From Peptoniphilaceae bacterium (GTDB lineage: Bacteria > Bacillota > Clostridia > Tissierellales > Peptoniphilaceae): a stretch of 51,661 nt of DNA. Shown in pieces: positions 42,994-51,661 of the stretch. The stretch is taken from positions 1 through 51,661 of the forward strand of contig JALFST010000009.1 of NCBI GenBank assembly GCA_022779285.1, read 5' to 3'. Made by a program: the position numbers and the translations under genes. A model generated the notes under the pieces. The model saw nothing but the letters and a program-made list of their open reading frames with translations. It was not told the origin of the DNA and searched no databases. The first letter of the stretch is position 1. Each line of letters starts with the position of its first letter.

Positions 42994-44367
42994 ATGGCAA
43001 AATTGGATCATATTCTCCAGAAGGCCATGCGCAAGCTTTTGGAGGAGAAGAAAATCAATGCATTGCGCGATATTCTTGTGACAATGAGCGCGCCGGATCT
43101 GGCGGCTTTGTTTGAGGAACTGGGCAAAGAAGAGCTGCCCGTATATTTTCGTCTGCTGCCGAAGGAGCTGGCGGCGGAAGCCTTTGTAGAAATGGATTCG
43201 GAGCAGCAGGAGCATCTGATTGAGACTTTTTCGGATCAGGAATTGTCAGAAATCTTAAATGAAATCTTTGCCGATGATGCCGCGGATCTCGTAGAAGAGA
43301 TGCCGGCCAATGTGGTCAACCGCATTCTTTCGCAATCGGATCCCAGGCTCCGGCGGGATATCAACCGCTTGCTGAAATATCCGGAAAATTCGGCCGGCTC
43401 GATTATGACGACCGAATACGTGGATCTGACTCCGCAGATGACTGTGGATATGGCTATTGCGCATATACGTGCGGTAGGTGTGGATCGGGAGACGATTTAT
43501 GCGTGTTATGTGACCGATGAAAAAAAACTGGTGGGAATTGTAAGCTTTCGCTCGATTCTGCTGGCGCCGTCGAAGTCAACGCTGATCGGAGATATTATGG
43601 ATGCGCACGTGATCAGCGCCTTGACCACGACCGATCAGGAAGAGGTGGCGCACATGATGTCCAAATACAACTTTCTTGCGCTTCCGATCGTGGATAGCGA
43701 AGGGCGTATGGTGGGCATTGTTACCTTTGATGATGCGATGGACGTTATGGAAGAAGAAGTGACGGAGGACATGGAGATCATGGGCGGAATGTCTCCCTCC
43801 GTAAAAACGTACCTGAAGTCGTCGCCGTTTGATCTGTTCAGGCATCGAATCGGATGGCTGCTTTTTCTCATGGTCTCTGCAACCTTTACGGGTATTATCA
43901 TTTCGAGCTTTGAGGAGGCGCTTGCGGCGCAGCTGGCGCTTGTCGCCTTTATCCCGATGCTGATGGATACCGGAGGAAACTCGGGCTCGCAGTCCTCGGT
44001 TACGATTATCCGCGCCCTATCCCTTCATGAGGTCAAGACGTCGGATCTCCCCAAGATTCTTTGGAAGGAGTTTTGTACGGCGCTTCTTGCAGGCAGTGCG
44101 CTGGCGATGGTTTGCTTCGCCAAGATCATGATCGTGGATCGACTGATTCTGCAGAATCCGCTTGTGACACCCATGGTGGCTTTTGTGGTCTGCCTTACCA
44201 TGGTTTTTACAGTCGTTGTTGCCAAGCTCATCGGATCTCTTTTGCCCATAGCGGCCGTGAAGATGGGATTTGACCCCGCGGTGATGTCGAGCCCGCTGCT
44301 GACAACCATTGTGGATGCATTGGCGCTGATCATTTATTTCGGATTTGCAACGGCGATATTGCTTTGA
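42994..44367 (+). CDS. mgtE: magnesium transporter MgtE
   Basis: Start is ATG 42994, giving 457 aa. Order of domains: N-terminal helical superhelix (~1-130), two CBS domains (~135-255; SIMTTEYVDL, IVSFRSILLA, IMDAHVISA, IVTFDDAMDVM), a plug helix, then five membrane segments (~290-457). The pore signature IPMLMDTGGNSGSQSS and the conserved Asp in GFDPAVMSSP are intact. It is a Mg2+-gated Mg2+ channel of the plasma membrane; cytosolic Mg2+ closes it through the N/CBS domains. The unusual leader suggests additional control of expression. Confidence 0.96.
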   Translation: MAKLDHILQKAMRKLLEEKKINALRDILVTMSAPDLAALFEELGKEELPVYFRLLPKELAAEAFVEMDSEQQEHLIETFSDQELSEILNEIFADDAADLVEEMPANVVNRILSQSDPRLRRDINRLLKYPENSAGSIMTTEYVDLTPQMTVDMAIAHIRAVGVDRETIYACYVTDEKKLVGIVSFRSILLAPSKSTLIGDIMDAHVISALTTTDQEEVAHMMSKYNFLALPIVDSEGRMVGIVTFDDAMDVMEEEVTEDMEIMGGMSPSVKTYLKSSPFDLFRHRIGWLLFLMVSATFTGIIISSFEEALAAQLALVAFIPMLMDTGGNSGSQSSVTIIRALSLHEVKTSDLPKILWKEFCTALLAGSALAMVCFAKIMIVDRLILQNPLVTPMVAFVVCLTMVFTVVVAKLIGSLLPIAAVKMGFDPAVMSSPLLTTIVDALALIIYFGFATAILL

Positions 44368-44410
44368 GATCGGGAAAATCCATTTATGGAATCCGATGGC
44401 GATTCAGCAA

Positions 44411-44440
44411 AAAAGGCTGCGAGGTATCGCAGCCTTTTTT
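44411..44440. terminator. bidirectional terminator after mgtE
   Basis: AAAAGGCTGCGA pairs with TCGCAGCCTTTT around GGTA, with T6. It separates mgtE from the convergent ABC permease. Confidence 0.92.
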
Positions 44441-44450
44441 GACGGAAATG

Positions 44451-47246
44451 CTAAATAGACTCTTTTTTCAGAACATCGACAATATTGGTTTGCTTGATTT
44501 TGTGTAAAGAATAGGCAAGGGTAACCGCCATGATCAAGCATACCGTTCCGGCGGAAACGGCAATCCCGCTCCAGGGGAGCAAAAAGGTCTGCGGGGCGAA
44601 GCCGAGGGAGATGATCCGATACAGCAGGAAGGAAAGCAGGATTGCGACGGGAATCCCATAAAGAAGAGACTTGATTCCATAGATCAGACCCTCGTAGAGG
44701 ATCATGCGACGGAAGCTTTTCGGCCCCATTCCGATGGAACGCAGCATGGCGAAATCTCTCTGGCGCAGGAGAATATTGACGGTAATCGTATTGAAGAGAT
44801 TGGCAAATACGATGAGCGTGATCAGAATGATAAATCCTAAGGAAAACACTTGAATTACGGTGACGAACCCCTGGATCTGGTTAAAGCGCTCTCTGAGATC
44901 CGTTACCGAGTAGGAATGCCATTCCGAGGTGGCAAGCTCGTGGATGCTGCGCGCGGTCTCCTCATGATTTGTTGTTCGAATCGCAATTTCGCAGGAGTTC
45001 TTCGGCTGAAATGTTTCCCATGCCAGCACCTGATCCCTTTGACTTTCCGGGTAGAGAAGCGCAAGGGAATCCTTCGAGAGAAAAAAGGGCGCTTTTCGGA
45101 TTTCCGCAGCAATCTCCAGCGTATAATTTTGCATCGTATCCTCTTGAGAAACCCGGATCAGCTTTGTCTGATCCAGCAGATCCATTTGCGTTTCATTCCA
45201 TCCCTTGGGAAGCTTTTTTGCTTCCTCCGACGGATAGTATAGCTCAAAGAGGCGGGACTCCTGAGAATCCGTTTCCTGGGAAAGCGATCCGATGAGCGTA
45301 TAGCCGTCGATTTTTCTGGATTCCCTGACCTGTACATCGGCGGGAAATTCAGCAAAGACACGTTGATTGGAGGCGATCGTCTCCCCCTGACCCCGATCAT
45401 TGACATAAAACAGAATCAGCTGATTCCAGGCTACCGCACGCGGATGCTCCGTGTCAAAGTAGGGAGCCTCCTCCAGTCCGTTTTCCTGAAGCATTTTTCG
45501 GAAAGAGGCATCGTCCACAAAAACGATTCTTCCGTCGCTTCCCCGGCGAGCATCCTCCTTTCTGGAAGCCAGCAGATTGTGAGTATCCCCCAGCTCAAAA
45601 TAGCTCGGAGACAGCTGCTGCGGAAAGCTCCAGAGGGCGGTTTGTATGAATTCGTTTCGTGCGACATCCTGAACTCCGGGCAATGCGGCAATCGAGGAGG
45701 ATGCCTCCTGTGCAGCGGTCAGATTCTGCGTCTGCAGTTCAAGACTCACGTCTGTAGTCGGGGAGAGATCCAAGGCCTGCACGATATCCTTTTGCATGTA
45801 AAGACGCAGGGAAGAGCTCACGATGAAAAGAACGATACTGATGAAGAGCGCTATGATGGTGGCGCGATATTTCTTTCGGGAACGACGAAAATATTTCGCG
45901 GCCAGGACGCCCTCCGTTCCGAAGAGTGCACGTGTAATGCGTCTTGTACGAACATCCTTTTTACGAATCGCCACATCCCGATTTTGACGGATTGCTTCCA
46001 GCGGGGTGATTCGCGAAGCGCGCATTCGGGGAATCCATGCGGAAATCACGATCGTAGCAAAGCAAAGCAGGGCTGCCAGAGCGAGGAGCCCGGGATGAAT
46101 TTCCAATCCGATCCGTAAATCCTGCGAGCTGGGCAGGAAGCTGAAGGAATCGCGCAACAACCGGAAGGTGGTGCCGATTCCGAGACATCCGATTCCCAGC
46201 CCGACAGGAATGCCGATGCCGGCGAGGAACAAGGCTTCAAAGAGAAGAACTCTGTCCACCTGTTTTCTGGTTGCGCCGACGGAGCGCAGCATACCGATTT
46301 GTTGTGTCCGCTCGCTTAAAGAAATGGAAAAGGAATTATAAATGAGGGAAACGGACCCGACCACGATGATGATCACAAGAAATGCGGCGAGACCCTGGAT
46401 GACTGCAAGGAAAGAGGCCTTCATCAGTCCGTAGAGGCGAAGAAGATCGGAATGTGCGACCAGCGTACCGGCATGCTCCGATTTCTGCAGCTCTTGAATT
46501 GAGGGAAGAGAGGAATAGGCATCAAAATTTGCCGGTTTCTTTAATGCAAAAAACACGCTCATCGGACCGGATGCCTCGCCCTTGGTCAGTGCGGTATATC
46601 CCGGAGAATCATAGGGCTCCGCATCGGAATTGAGACGGTTGAAAAAACCGACTACGGTATAGCTTCGACTCGTTGTGTTTTCTATCGGTTTTAAAACCGG
46701 CTCGGCTGCAGCGGAAGGAACAGAGGATTTGTTATCCTTCGCTGAGGAGGCGTTTCCGCCGGCCGGCGGATCTCCCACATTCAACGTGATTGTATCTCCG
46801 ATTGCATAAGAGTTGACGCCGCCGTTGGTGGCCAAATGTGTCGGCAGAGCAATCTCCTGACCGTTTTCCGGAAGTCTTCCGGATTTCATATGCACCGATA
46901 CGAGATCGGTATAGTTGTCGCTGATGGATTTGATGACAAGATAGGGCTTGTATTCGTTTTTGGATCCGATATCCGCCCACCCTACTTCCTGCCAGGTGGC
47001 ATACTCCTTGATTTCATCCGAATCCACGAGCGCGGGAAGATCCTTTTTCTCCCAGTTTACCCAGATGCCTGAAAAGCCGCCCTCTTCGGCAATGACACCC
47101 TTGCGCAAAAACACCAGTCCGCTGTAGGCGCCTTCGATGACTGCGGTAAGGAGCGCCATGGAGAGAATGATGCCGATCAGGGTGACAATCGTCCGAACCC
47201 GATTTTTCCATAAAGAGCGAAGGGAATATTTCATTAAAATTTTCAT
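44451..47246 (-). CDS. ABC transporter permease with two FtsX domains
   Basis: The 931-aa membrane protein has the layout TM1 (~18-40, TIVTLIGIILSMALLTAVIEGA), a large outer domain, three segments (~280-415) around LSERTQQIGMLRSVGATRKQ, then a second TM/outer domain/three-TM unit (~460-925) with LRQRDFAMLRSIGMGPKSF. This duplicated FtsX architecture is typical of Firmicute ABC exporters linked to two-component systems and antimicrobial-peptide or bacteriocin resistance. Its ATPase partner is encoded immediately upstream. The substrate is unknown. Confidence 0.92.
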   Translation of the reverse strand: MKILMKYSLRSLWKNRVRTIVTLIGIILSMALLTAVIEGAYSGLVFLRKGVIAEEGGFSGIWVNWEKKDLPALVDSDEIKEYATWQEVGWADIGSKNEYKPYLVIKSISDNYTDLVSVHMKSGRLPENGQEIALPTHLATNGGVNSYAIGDTITLNVGDPPAGGNASSAKDNKSSVPSAAAEPVLKPIENTTSRSYTVVGFFNRLNSDAEPYDSPGYTALTKGEASGPMSVFFALKKPANFDAYSSLPSIQELQKSEHAGTLVAHSDLLRLYGLMKASFLAVIQGLAAFLVIIIVVGSVSLIYNSFSISLSERTQQIGMLRSVGATRKQVDRVLLFEALFLAGIGIPVGLGIGCLGIGTTFRLLRDSFSFLPSSQDLRIGLEIHPGLLALAALLCFATIVISAWIPRMRASRITPLEAIRQNRDVAIRKKDVRTRRITRALFGTEGVLAAKYFRRSRKKYRATIIALFISIVLFIVSSSLRLYMQKDIVQALDLSPTTDVSLELQTQNLTAAQEASSSIAALPGVQDVARNEFIQTALWSFPQQLSPSYFELGDTHNLLASRKEDARRGSDGRIVFVDDASFRKMLQENGLEEAPYFDTEHPRAVAWNQLILFYVNDRGQGETIASNQRVFAEFPADVQVRESRKIDGYTLIGSLSQETDSQESRLFELYYPSEEAKKLPKGWNETQMDLLDQTKLIRVSQEDTMQNYTLEIAAEIRKAPFFLSKDSLALLYPESQRDQVLAWETFQPKNSCEIAIRTTNHEETARSIHELATSEWHSYSVTDLRERFNQIQGFVTVIQVFSLGFIILITLIVFANLFNTITVNILLRQRDFAMLRSIGMGPKSFRRMILYEGLIYGIKSLLYGIPVAILLSFLLYRIISLGFAPQTFLLPWSGIAVSAGTVCLIMAVTLAYSLHKIKQTNIVDVLKKESI

Positions 47247-47254
47247 AACACACC

Positions 47255-47935
47255 TCAGCGAATGCGATCATCACGTGAAATCCGGCCATCCTCGATCGTG
47301 AGAATGCGGTGTGCCTGCAAAGCGATATTTTCGTCGTGAGTGATGAGCAAAAGAGTTTGATTATATTTTTGATTGGAAAGCTTCAAAAGCTCGATGATCT
47401 CCTGTGAATTGCGCGAATCCAGATTTCCCGTAGGCTCGTCCGCAAGGACGATGGCGGGAGCATTCATAAGAGCGCGTCCGATAGAAACCCTCTGCTGCTG
47501 TCCTCCGGAGAGCTGGTTCGGCAGGTTGCTTCTGCGATCGGAAAGACCCAGGGTCTGCAGCAAATCCTCCAAATGCGCCGGATCAACGGAGCGCTGATCC
47601 AATTGCACGGGCAGCGTCATATTTTCGACTACATTGAGAATCGGGAGAAGATTATAGAATTGGTAGATCAGACCGACCTGGCGGCGCCGGAAGATCGCAA
47701 GCTGATCCTCATTCAAGGCATAGACATCCTGCCCGTCTACAAAGACCTTTCCGGCGGTGGGACGATCGACGCCGCCCAGTATATGCAGCAGAGTGGATTT
47801 TCCGGAACCGGATGGTCCGACAATTGCTACAAACTCACCTTTTTCAATCGTAAATGAAACGTTGTCCAAAACGCGTACGACATTGGGAGCGCTGCCATAT
47901 TCTTTTGTAATGTTTTCAACACGAATCAGTTCCAT
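47255..47935 (-). CDS. ABC transporter ATPase (MacB/LolD class)
   Basis: Start is ATG 47935 (GAAGGAGG upstream), giving 226 aa. Walker [11 protein letters not shown]-loop [18 protein letters not shown], signature [16 protein letters not shown], Walker [13 protein letters not shown] and H-loop LITHDENIA are all intact. It pairs with the FtsX-type permease encoded eight bases further on. It follows the sensor kinase gene with a weak terminator between, so the ATPase and permease may be expressed partly from their own promoter. Confidence 0.95.
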   Translation of the reverse strand: MELIRVENITKEYGSAPNVVRVLDNVSFTIEKGEFVAIVGPSGSGKSTLLHILGGVDRPTAGKVFVDGQDVYALNEDQLAIFRRRQVGLIYQFYNLLPILNVVENMTLPVQLDQRSVDPAHLEDLLQTLGLSDRRSNLPNQLSGGQQQRVSIGRALMNAPAIVLADEPTGNLDSRNSQEIIELLKLSNQKYNQTLLLITHDENIALQAHRILTIEDGRISRDDRIR

Positions 47936-47996
47936 ATTGCCTCCTTCAGTGATTTTACATTGAGAATAGCAGGGCAAGGTGACGGGAAGGTGACAG

Positions 47997-48026
47997 AAAA
48001 ACGGCCTCTTTGAAAAAAGAGACCGT
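47997..48026 (-). terminator. weak terminator after the sensor-kinase gene
   Basis: On the minus strand ACGGTCTCTTT pairs with AAAGAGGCCGT (one G-U pair), followed by TTTT. It starts one base after the kinase stop codon. Confidence 0.6.
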
Positions 48027-48027
48027 A

Positions 48028-49029
48028 TCAAACAATGGTTTTATAGAATTTTACGATGAATCGGGCACCGCCTTCTCGCCGATTTTCAGCGGAAAGCGTT
48101 GCATTTTGGGAGGAGAGAATTTTTCGGGACAGAGCCAGGCCGATTCCCACGTTGTCGGATGCGGAGCCCTTTCCCTTATAAAAACGTTCAAAGAGATGGG
48201 AAAGATCCTGATTGGAAAAGCCGTCTCCGGTATCCTCGACCAGAATCTGTGTATAGAGAGCCGTTTCTTTTCCGGAGACGGTGATCGTACCCCCTTGCGG
48301 TGTATGCTCCATAGCATTTTTTATAAGGTTCGAGATGGCCTCGCCGGTCCAGCGCGGGTCCGCGTTCAAAAAGCCGTCTTGCACAAATAACTGCAGATTT
48401 TGCTCATGCAGCTCGATAGGAATGAGCAAGGGAGCAAGAGCGGCATCGATCAGCTCCTGAATCGGAAGCTTTTTCGGCTGCAGAAATGCGGTTCCGGCAT
48501 CAAGCTTGGAAAGCTTCAGAAGAGATTCGATCAGCCATTGCATACGATCCAGCTGTCTTTGGATATCATGCACGGACGAAAGCTGCTCCTCGCTGTTTAA
48601 GCTGGAGCGAGCAATGAGCGAAAGGTTCAGATGCATGGAGGTAAGCGGCGTACGCAGCTGGTGTGCGATGTCTGCGATCGCTTCGGTCAGCCGCTTTTTA
48701 TCGGCAGCAAGAAGCTCCGACTGCATTTGCAGCATTTGTGTCATTTTTCGAATTTCACTATCAAGGATGGCAAGCTCTCCTTCTTCATTTTTGTTGGATA
48801 AGGAATGAAGGCTGCCTACCAGAATTCCATGCAGATCCCTGCTCAGCTTCTGAATTTTCCTGTATCGAATTTGTAAAAAAATCAGGTGGATCAGTGTCAG
48901 GCAACTGCCCAGCAGAAGGATCCAAAGAAAGGGATGCGGAAGCAAAAAGCTGATGCCTAAAAAAAGAAGACAGCACACGACATCGGTTTCCAGCTCATAG
49001 CGGACATGTGCATTGCTTAAAATACGCAT
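48028..49029 (-). CDS. sensor histidine kinase of an ABC-linked two-component system
   Basis: The 333-aa kinase has two close membrane segments (~17-30, ~34-54) with no sizeable outer loop. A DHp domain follows with IADIAHQLRTPLTSM (H123), then ISNLIKNAMEHTPQGG, VEDTGDGF and VGIGLALSRKIL. The lack of an outer sensor domain is the intramembrane-sensing type, where the partner ABC transporter often acts as the true sensor. The response regulator gene lies eight bases upstream. The call to a named system such as VncS or BceS is not made; similarity is only in layout. Confidence 0.92.
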   Translation of the reverse strand: MRILSNAHVRYELETDVVCCLLFLGISFLLPHPFLWILLLGSCLTLIHLIFLQIRYRKIQKLSRDLHGILVGSLHSLSNKNEEGELAILDSEIRKMTQMLQMQSELLAADKKRLTEAIADIAHQLRTPLTSMHLNLSLIARSSLNSEEQLSSVHDIQRQLDRMQWLIESLLKLSKLDAGTAFLQPKKLPIQELIDAALAPLLIPIELHEQNLQLFVQDGFLNADPRWTGEAISNLIKNAMEHTPQGGTITVSGKETALYTQILVEDTGDGFSNQDLSHLFERFYKGKGSASDNVGIGLALSRKILSSQNATLSAENRREGGARFIVKFYKTIV

Positions 49030-49036
49030 AATATCC

Positions 49037-49699
49037 TCAATTCATGCGATAACCCAAACCGCGTATCGTTTGGATGATTCGAGGATTCTGAGGATCTGCT
49101 TCCAGCTTTTGGCGAAGCCGCTTAATGTAGACGGTAAGCGTATTATCGTTGACAAAATCGCCGCCGATATCCCAGATCTCATCAAGAAGACGGTTTCGGC
49201 TTAATAAAATCCCGCGATTATTCAGAAAAATATTGAGAAGGCGAAATTCCAATGCGGATAGGGGCACCTCCCGGTTCTGCCGCAATACAATGCCCTGCTC
49301 AGGATAAATTTTCAGATCCTCCACCTCAATTTTATCGGGAGCTTCATAGCGTCTTAATACGCTGCGAATCCGGGAAAGGAGCTCGCGCGGGCGAAAGGGC
49401 TTTGTGATATAGTCATCGGCATCCATATCCAATCCGCGTACAACGCTGGGCTCATCGTCGGAGGCGGTCAGGAATATGACGGGAAAATTTTTCTTTTTGG
49501 CAAGCCGACAGAGGGAATATCCGTCTCCGTTTTCGATGGAAATGTCCAGTAAAATGAGGTCGGGTGCAGCATCGTCAAGACAGGCTTCCGCCTCCCGTTG
49601 TCCGGAAACCGTGTCGGTAAGATATCCTTCGCTTTGCAGAAAATGAGCAAGGGAAGAAATGATTGCACGATCATCCTCGACTATCAATATTCGTTCCAT
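49037..49699 (-). CDS. OmpR-family response regulator
   Basis: Start is ATG 49699 (CCGGAGGTC upstream), giving 220 aa. Receiver domain: acidic pair at 9-10, D52 in LILLDISI, Lys in DYITKPFRPRELLSR. Winged helix (~125-220): LSALEFRLLNIFLNNRG and NTLTVYIKRLRQKLEADP. It probably controls the downstream ABC genes of the same strand after activation by the adjacent kinase. Confidence 0.94.
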   Translation of the reverse strand: MERILIVEDDRAIISSLAHFLQSEGYLTDTVSGQREAEACLDDAAPDLILLDISIENGDGYSLCRLAKKKNFPVIFLTASDDEPSVVRGLDMDADDYITKPFRPRELLSRIRSVLRRYEAPDKIEVEDLKIYPEQGIVLRQNREVPLSALEFRLLNIFLNNRGILLSRNRLLDEIWDIGGDFVNDNTLTVYIKRLRQKLEADPQNPRIIQTIRGLGYRMN

Positions 49700-49767
49700 T
49701 TTATGACCTCCGGTGCTACAATGTTGAAACATGGGTATAATACAAAAGACATTGTATGTGGTGCATA

Positions 49768-49812
49768 CCTATGCGTGGCGCATAGGAGCCGTGAAAATAG
49801 TATTTCTATTTT
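49768..49812. promoter_or_regulatory. two adjacent hairpins between divergent genes
   Basis: CCTATGCG-TGG-CGCATAGG (49768-49786) is a perfect 8-bp inverted repeat, followed by AAAATAG-TATTT-CTATTTT (49794-49812). They lie in the ~185-base gap between the response-regulator gene and the DUF1858 gene. They may be an operator pair or leader structure. Confidence 0.4.
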
Positions 49813-49884
49813 TATATCATACAAAGTTCCTCTTATAAAGTAAATGATATCCATCGGCATCGAAAAATAGACAGGAGTTCAAAA

Positions 49885-50145
49885 ATGGATCTTTTCAACA
49901 ATCTGCATAAGTCGGAAACGACAGATGACGCGCAGCAAGCCGGAGATGCAGATCCGGTAATCATCACCAAGGATATGCTGATATCGGAGGTGATTCAAAA
50001 GAAGCCTCGCACGATTCAAACCCTTATGATGATCGGCATGGGCTGTATCGGCTGCCCTTCTTCCTTGATGGAAACGGTCGAGCAGGCGGCGTGGGTACAC
50101 GGAGTGGATCCGGATATACTGGTTGAGCATCTCAATGAAGCCTAA
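49885..50145 (+). CDS. DUF1858-domain protein (ScdA_N-like)
   Basis: The 86-aa protein has a variable acidic start, then the DUF1858 domain: ITKDMLISEVIQKKPRTIQ, the two-Cys loop GMGCIGCPSSLMETVEQAA and HGVDPDILVEHLNEA. The CxxC pair may bind a metal or act in redox. The domain is found alone or fused to hybrid-cluster/ScdA iron-repair proteins in anaerobes; exact function is unknown. It probably shares a transcript with the aminopeptidase gene, which follows after 25 bases. Confidence 0.9.
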   Translation: MDLFNNLHKSETTDDAQQAGDADPVIITKDMLISEVIQKKPRTIQTLMMIGMGCIGCPSSLMETVEQAAWVHGVDPDILVEHLNEA

Positions 50146-50170
50146 GCTTGGACGAAAAATGGAGGAGAAA

Positions 50171-51556
50171 ATGGAATACAAAAAGACGAATGTGTGGGAC
50201 GCTCTGTCGGAAGAAGAACTGAAGGAATTGGAAGCATATAATCAGGGATATATTCGGTTTTTATCCGATGCGAAAACCGAGCGTCTTGCTACAAAAATCA
50301 TCGTGGAGGAAGCGGAGAAAAACGGATTCCTTCCATTGGAAAAAGCGCTTGCAAAAGGGATTCAGCCGGGATCTCGTCTCTATGCGGTAAACCGCGGCAA
50401 GGGCGTTGCCATGTTTATTCTGGGCAAGGACATGACTGAAGGAATGGATATTGTCGGCAGCCATATTGATGTGCCGCGTCTCGATTTGAAGCCGAATCCA
50501 ATGGTGGAAAACGGAAACATGGCTTACTTTAAGACACATTATTATGGCGGCGTCAAGAAATATCATTGGACCAACATTCCTCTTGCGCTCCATGGGGTTG
50601 CATTCACCAAAGAAGGAAAGGAAGTGGAGATTCATATCGGCGAGGATCCTTCGGATCCTGTTTTCTACATCAATGATCTTCTCATCCATCTTTCTCAAAA
50701 GCAGCTGCAGAAGACAAGTAAGGATGTGATTTCCGGCGAGCAGCTTCAGCTTGTTATCGGAAGCAATAATCGCGGAGCCGGAGAGGATGAGAAAGATCCC
50801 GTCAAGAAAAACATTCTTCGCATTCTCAATGAGCGCTACGGAATCATTGAGGAGGATTTCCAAATTGCGGAGCTGGAGGTGGTACCGGCGGGTCCGGCAC
50901 GTGAGGTCGGATTTGATCGTTCCCTGATCGCCGGCCACGGACACGATGACCGCATTTGCTCCTTTGCAAATCTCAGGGCGATTCTGGACACAAAAAACCC
51001 GGAGCGTACGGCGGTGGCTCTCTTTGTTGATAAGGAAGAGATCGGTTCCATCGGAAACACGGGAATGACATCTCTTTTCTTCGAAAATACGGTAGCGGAG
51101 ATTTTAAATGCCACGAAGTCCTCGTACAGTGAGCTGGATCTGAAGCACACCATGGCAAGATCTCGTGTTCTTTCGGCGGATGTTACGGTAGCTTATGATC
51201 CGCTGTTTGCGGAGCCCGATGTCATCGATGCACAAAACGTGGCGATGCTCGGCTGCGGCATTACCATTTCCAAGTATACAGGACATGGCGGAAAAGGCGG
51301 ATGCAACGATGCCAATGCGGAATTTCTCAATGAAATTCGTCAGATTTTCGACCGCGACGGAGTCATCTGGCAGACCGGTGAACTGGGTGCGGTGGATGCC
51401 GGCGGAGGTGGAACCATTGCCTATATTCTTGCTCGCTACGGCGCCGAGGTTGTCGACTGCGGAACAGGAATGCTCTCCATGCATGCCCCTGTGGAGCTGG
51501 CAAGTAAGGCCGATGCCTACGAGACATATCGCGCGTATCGTGCATTTTTGAAGTAA
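50171..51556 (+). CDS. M18-family aminopeptidase
   Basis: Start is ATG 50171 with GGAGGAG just before it; upstream ATGs at 50123 and 50159 lie inside or too close to the previous gene. The 461-aa enzyme carries the M18 metal ligands in VGSHIDVPRL (His/Asp), FVDKEEIGS (catalytic Glu pair), and GCGITISKYTGHGGKGG near the C-terminal His site; AGHGHDDRICSFANL supplies the bridging Asp. It cuts acidic or neutral N-terminal residues from peptides in the cytosol as a large tetrahedral complex. Sequence GYNQ-like start and length are standard. Confidence 0.94.
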   Translation: MEYKKTNVWDALSEEELKELEAYNQGYIRFLSDAKTERLATKIIVEEAEKNGFLPLEKALAKGIQPGSRLYAVNRGKGVAMFILGKDMTEGMDIVGSHIDVPRLDLKPNPMVENGNMAYFKTHYYGGVKKYHWTNIPLALHGVAFTKEGKEVEIHIGEDPSDPVFYINDLLIHLSQKQLQKTSKDVISGEQLQLVIGSNNRGAGEDEKDPVKKNILRILNERYGIIEEDFQIAELEVVPAGPAREVGFDRSLIAGHGHDDRICSFANLRAILDTKNPERTAVALFVDKEEIGSIGNTGMTSLFFENTVAEILNATKSSYSELDLKHTMARSRVLSADVTVAYDPLFAEPDVIDAQNVAMLGCGITISKYTGHGGKGGCNDANAEFLNEIRQIFDRDGVIWQTGELGAVDAGGGGTIAYILARYGAEVVDCGTGMLSMHAPVELASKADAYETYRAYRAFLK

Positions 51557-51561
51557 CATCG

Positions 51562-51591
51562 AAACCCGGGTGTTTTACACTCGGGTTTTTC
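51562..51591 (+). terminator. terminator after the M18 aminopeptidase
   Basis: AAACCCGGGTGT pairs with ACACTCGGGTTT (one G-U pair) around TTT, followed by T. The remaining ~70 bases to the window edge show no gene. Confidence 0.85.
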
Positions 51592-51661
51592 TTACGAAAA
51601 TTACGGAAGCGGAATCTCCGGCTGTCAAGCGTCAGCGATTTTGTCACTTTTTCCCCCTTGT

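Noticed and set aside
48028..49699. Firm assignment of the two-component system to VncRS or BceRS
   Set aside because: Only the gene layout and the short sensor are shared; the permease has two FtsX units and no decisive motif was seen.

Overview
The window reads as a chromosomal segment of an anaerobic Firmicute (Bacillota), most likely of the Clostridia/Tissierellia type. The reasons are strong AGGAGG ribosome-binding sites, lipoproteins with Gram-positive style signal peptides, the dnaX-ybaB-recR block, an Asp23 protein, a pst-pho cluster ending in phoB-phoR, a flavodiiron protein and a rubredoxin-fused acyl-CoA dehydrogenase. No species assignment is attempted. Most genes are vertical, mid-GC and tightly packed, and convergent pairs share bidirectional hairpin terminators.

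Layout. 1-5.7 kb: the tail of a serpin, an operon for an acyl-CoA dehydrogenase/EtfA/rubredoxin fusion plus a flavodiiron protein (minus strand), an AEC permease and a ferritin. 5.7-10.8 kb: a Ugp-like ABC importer (binding protein, two permeases, ATPase) with a TIM-barrel enzyme. Its promoter carries the same PhoP-box-like array as the pst operon at 30 kb, so both probably belong to one phosphate-starvation regulon. 11-15 kb: a MacB-like ABC exporter and a small secreted protein. 15.0-20.4 kb: an AT-rich accessory block with a SorC regulator, UlaA-type PTS IIC and IIB, and a cytosolic aryl-sulfate sulfotransferase. A decayed integrase and a hicB pseudogene follow it, pointing at a tRNA-Ser gene. 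20.6-28.6 kb: murI, a HAD phosphatase, asp23, MATE, dnaX-ybaB-recR plus an unknown gene, a glutamine-amidotransferase-like hydrolase and tRNA-Val. 28.7-36.2 kb: ApbE, then pstSCAB-phoU-phoB-phoR. 36.2-39.4 kb: a zur-znuACB zinc operon. 39.5-44.4 kb: an APC permease, a Maf/zincin fusion, a DJ-1/PfpI protein and mgtE behind an attenuator-like leader. 44.4-49.7 kb: a two-component system with a two-gene FtsX-type ABC transporter. 49.9-51.6 kb: a DUF1858 protein and an M18 aminopeptidase.

The most unusual items are: the PTS plus cytosolic sulfotransferase cassette; the acyl-CoA dehydrogenase/EtfA/rubredoxin fusion beside its likely electron acceptor; the mgtE leader, which has a 27-codon upstream ORF and a terminator that also hides the mgtE ribosome-binding site; a repeat family downstream of both tRNA genes; the Maf/zincin fusion; and the shared Pho-box array. 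All function calls come from reading the sequence without database searches.
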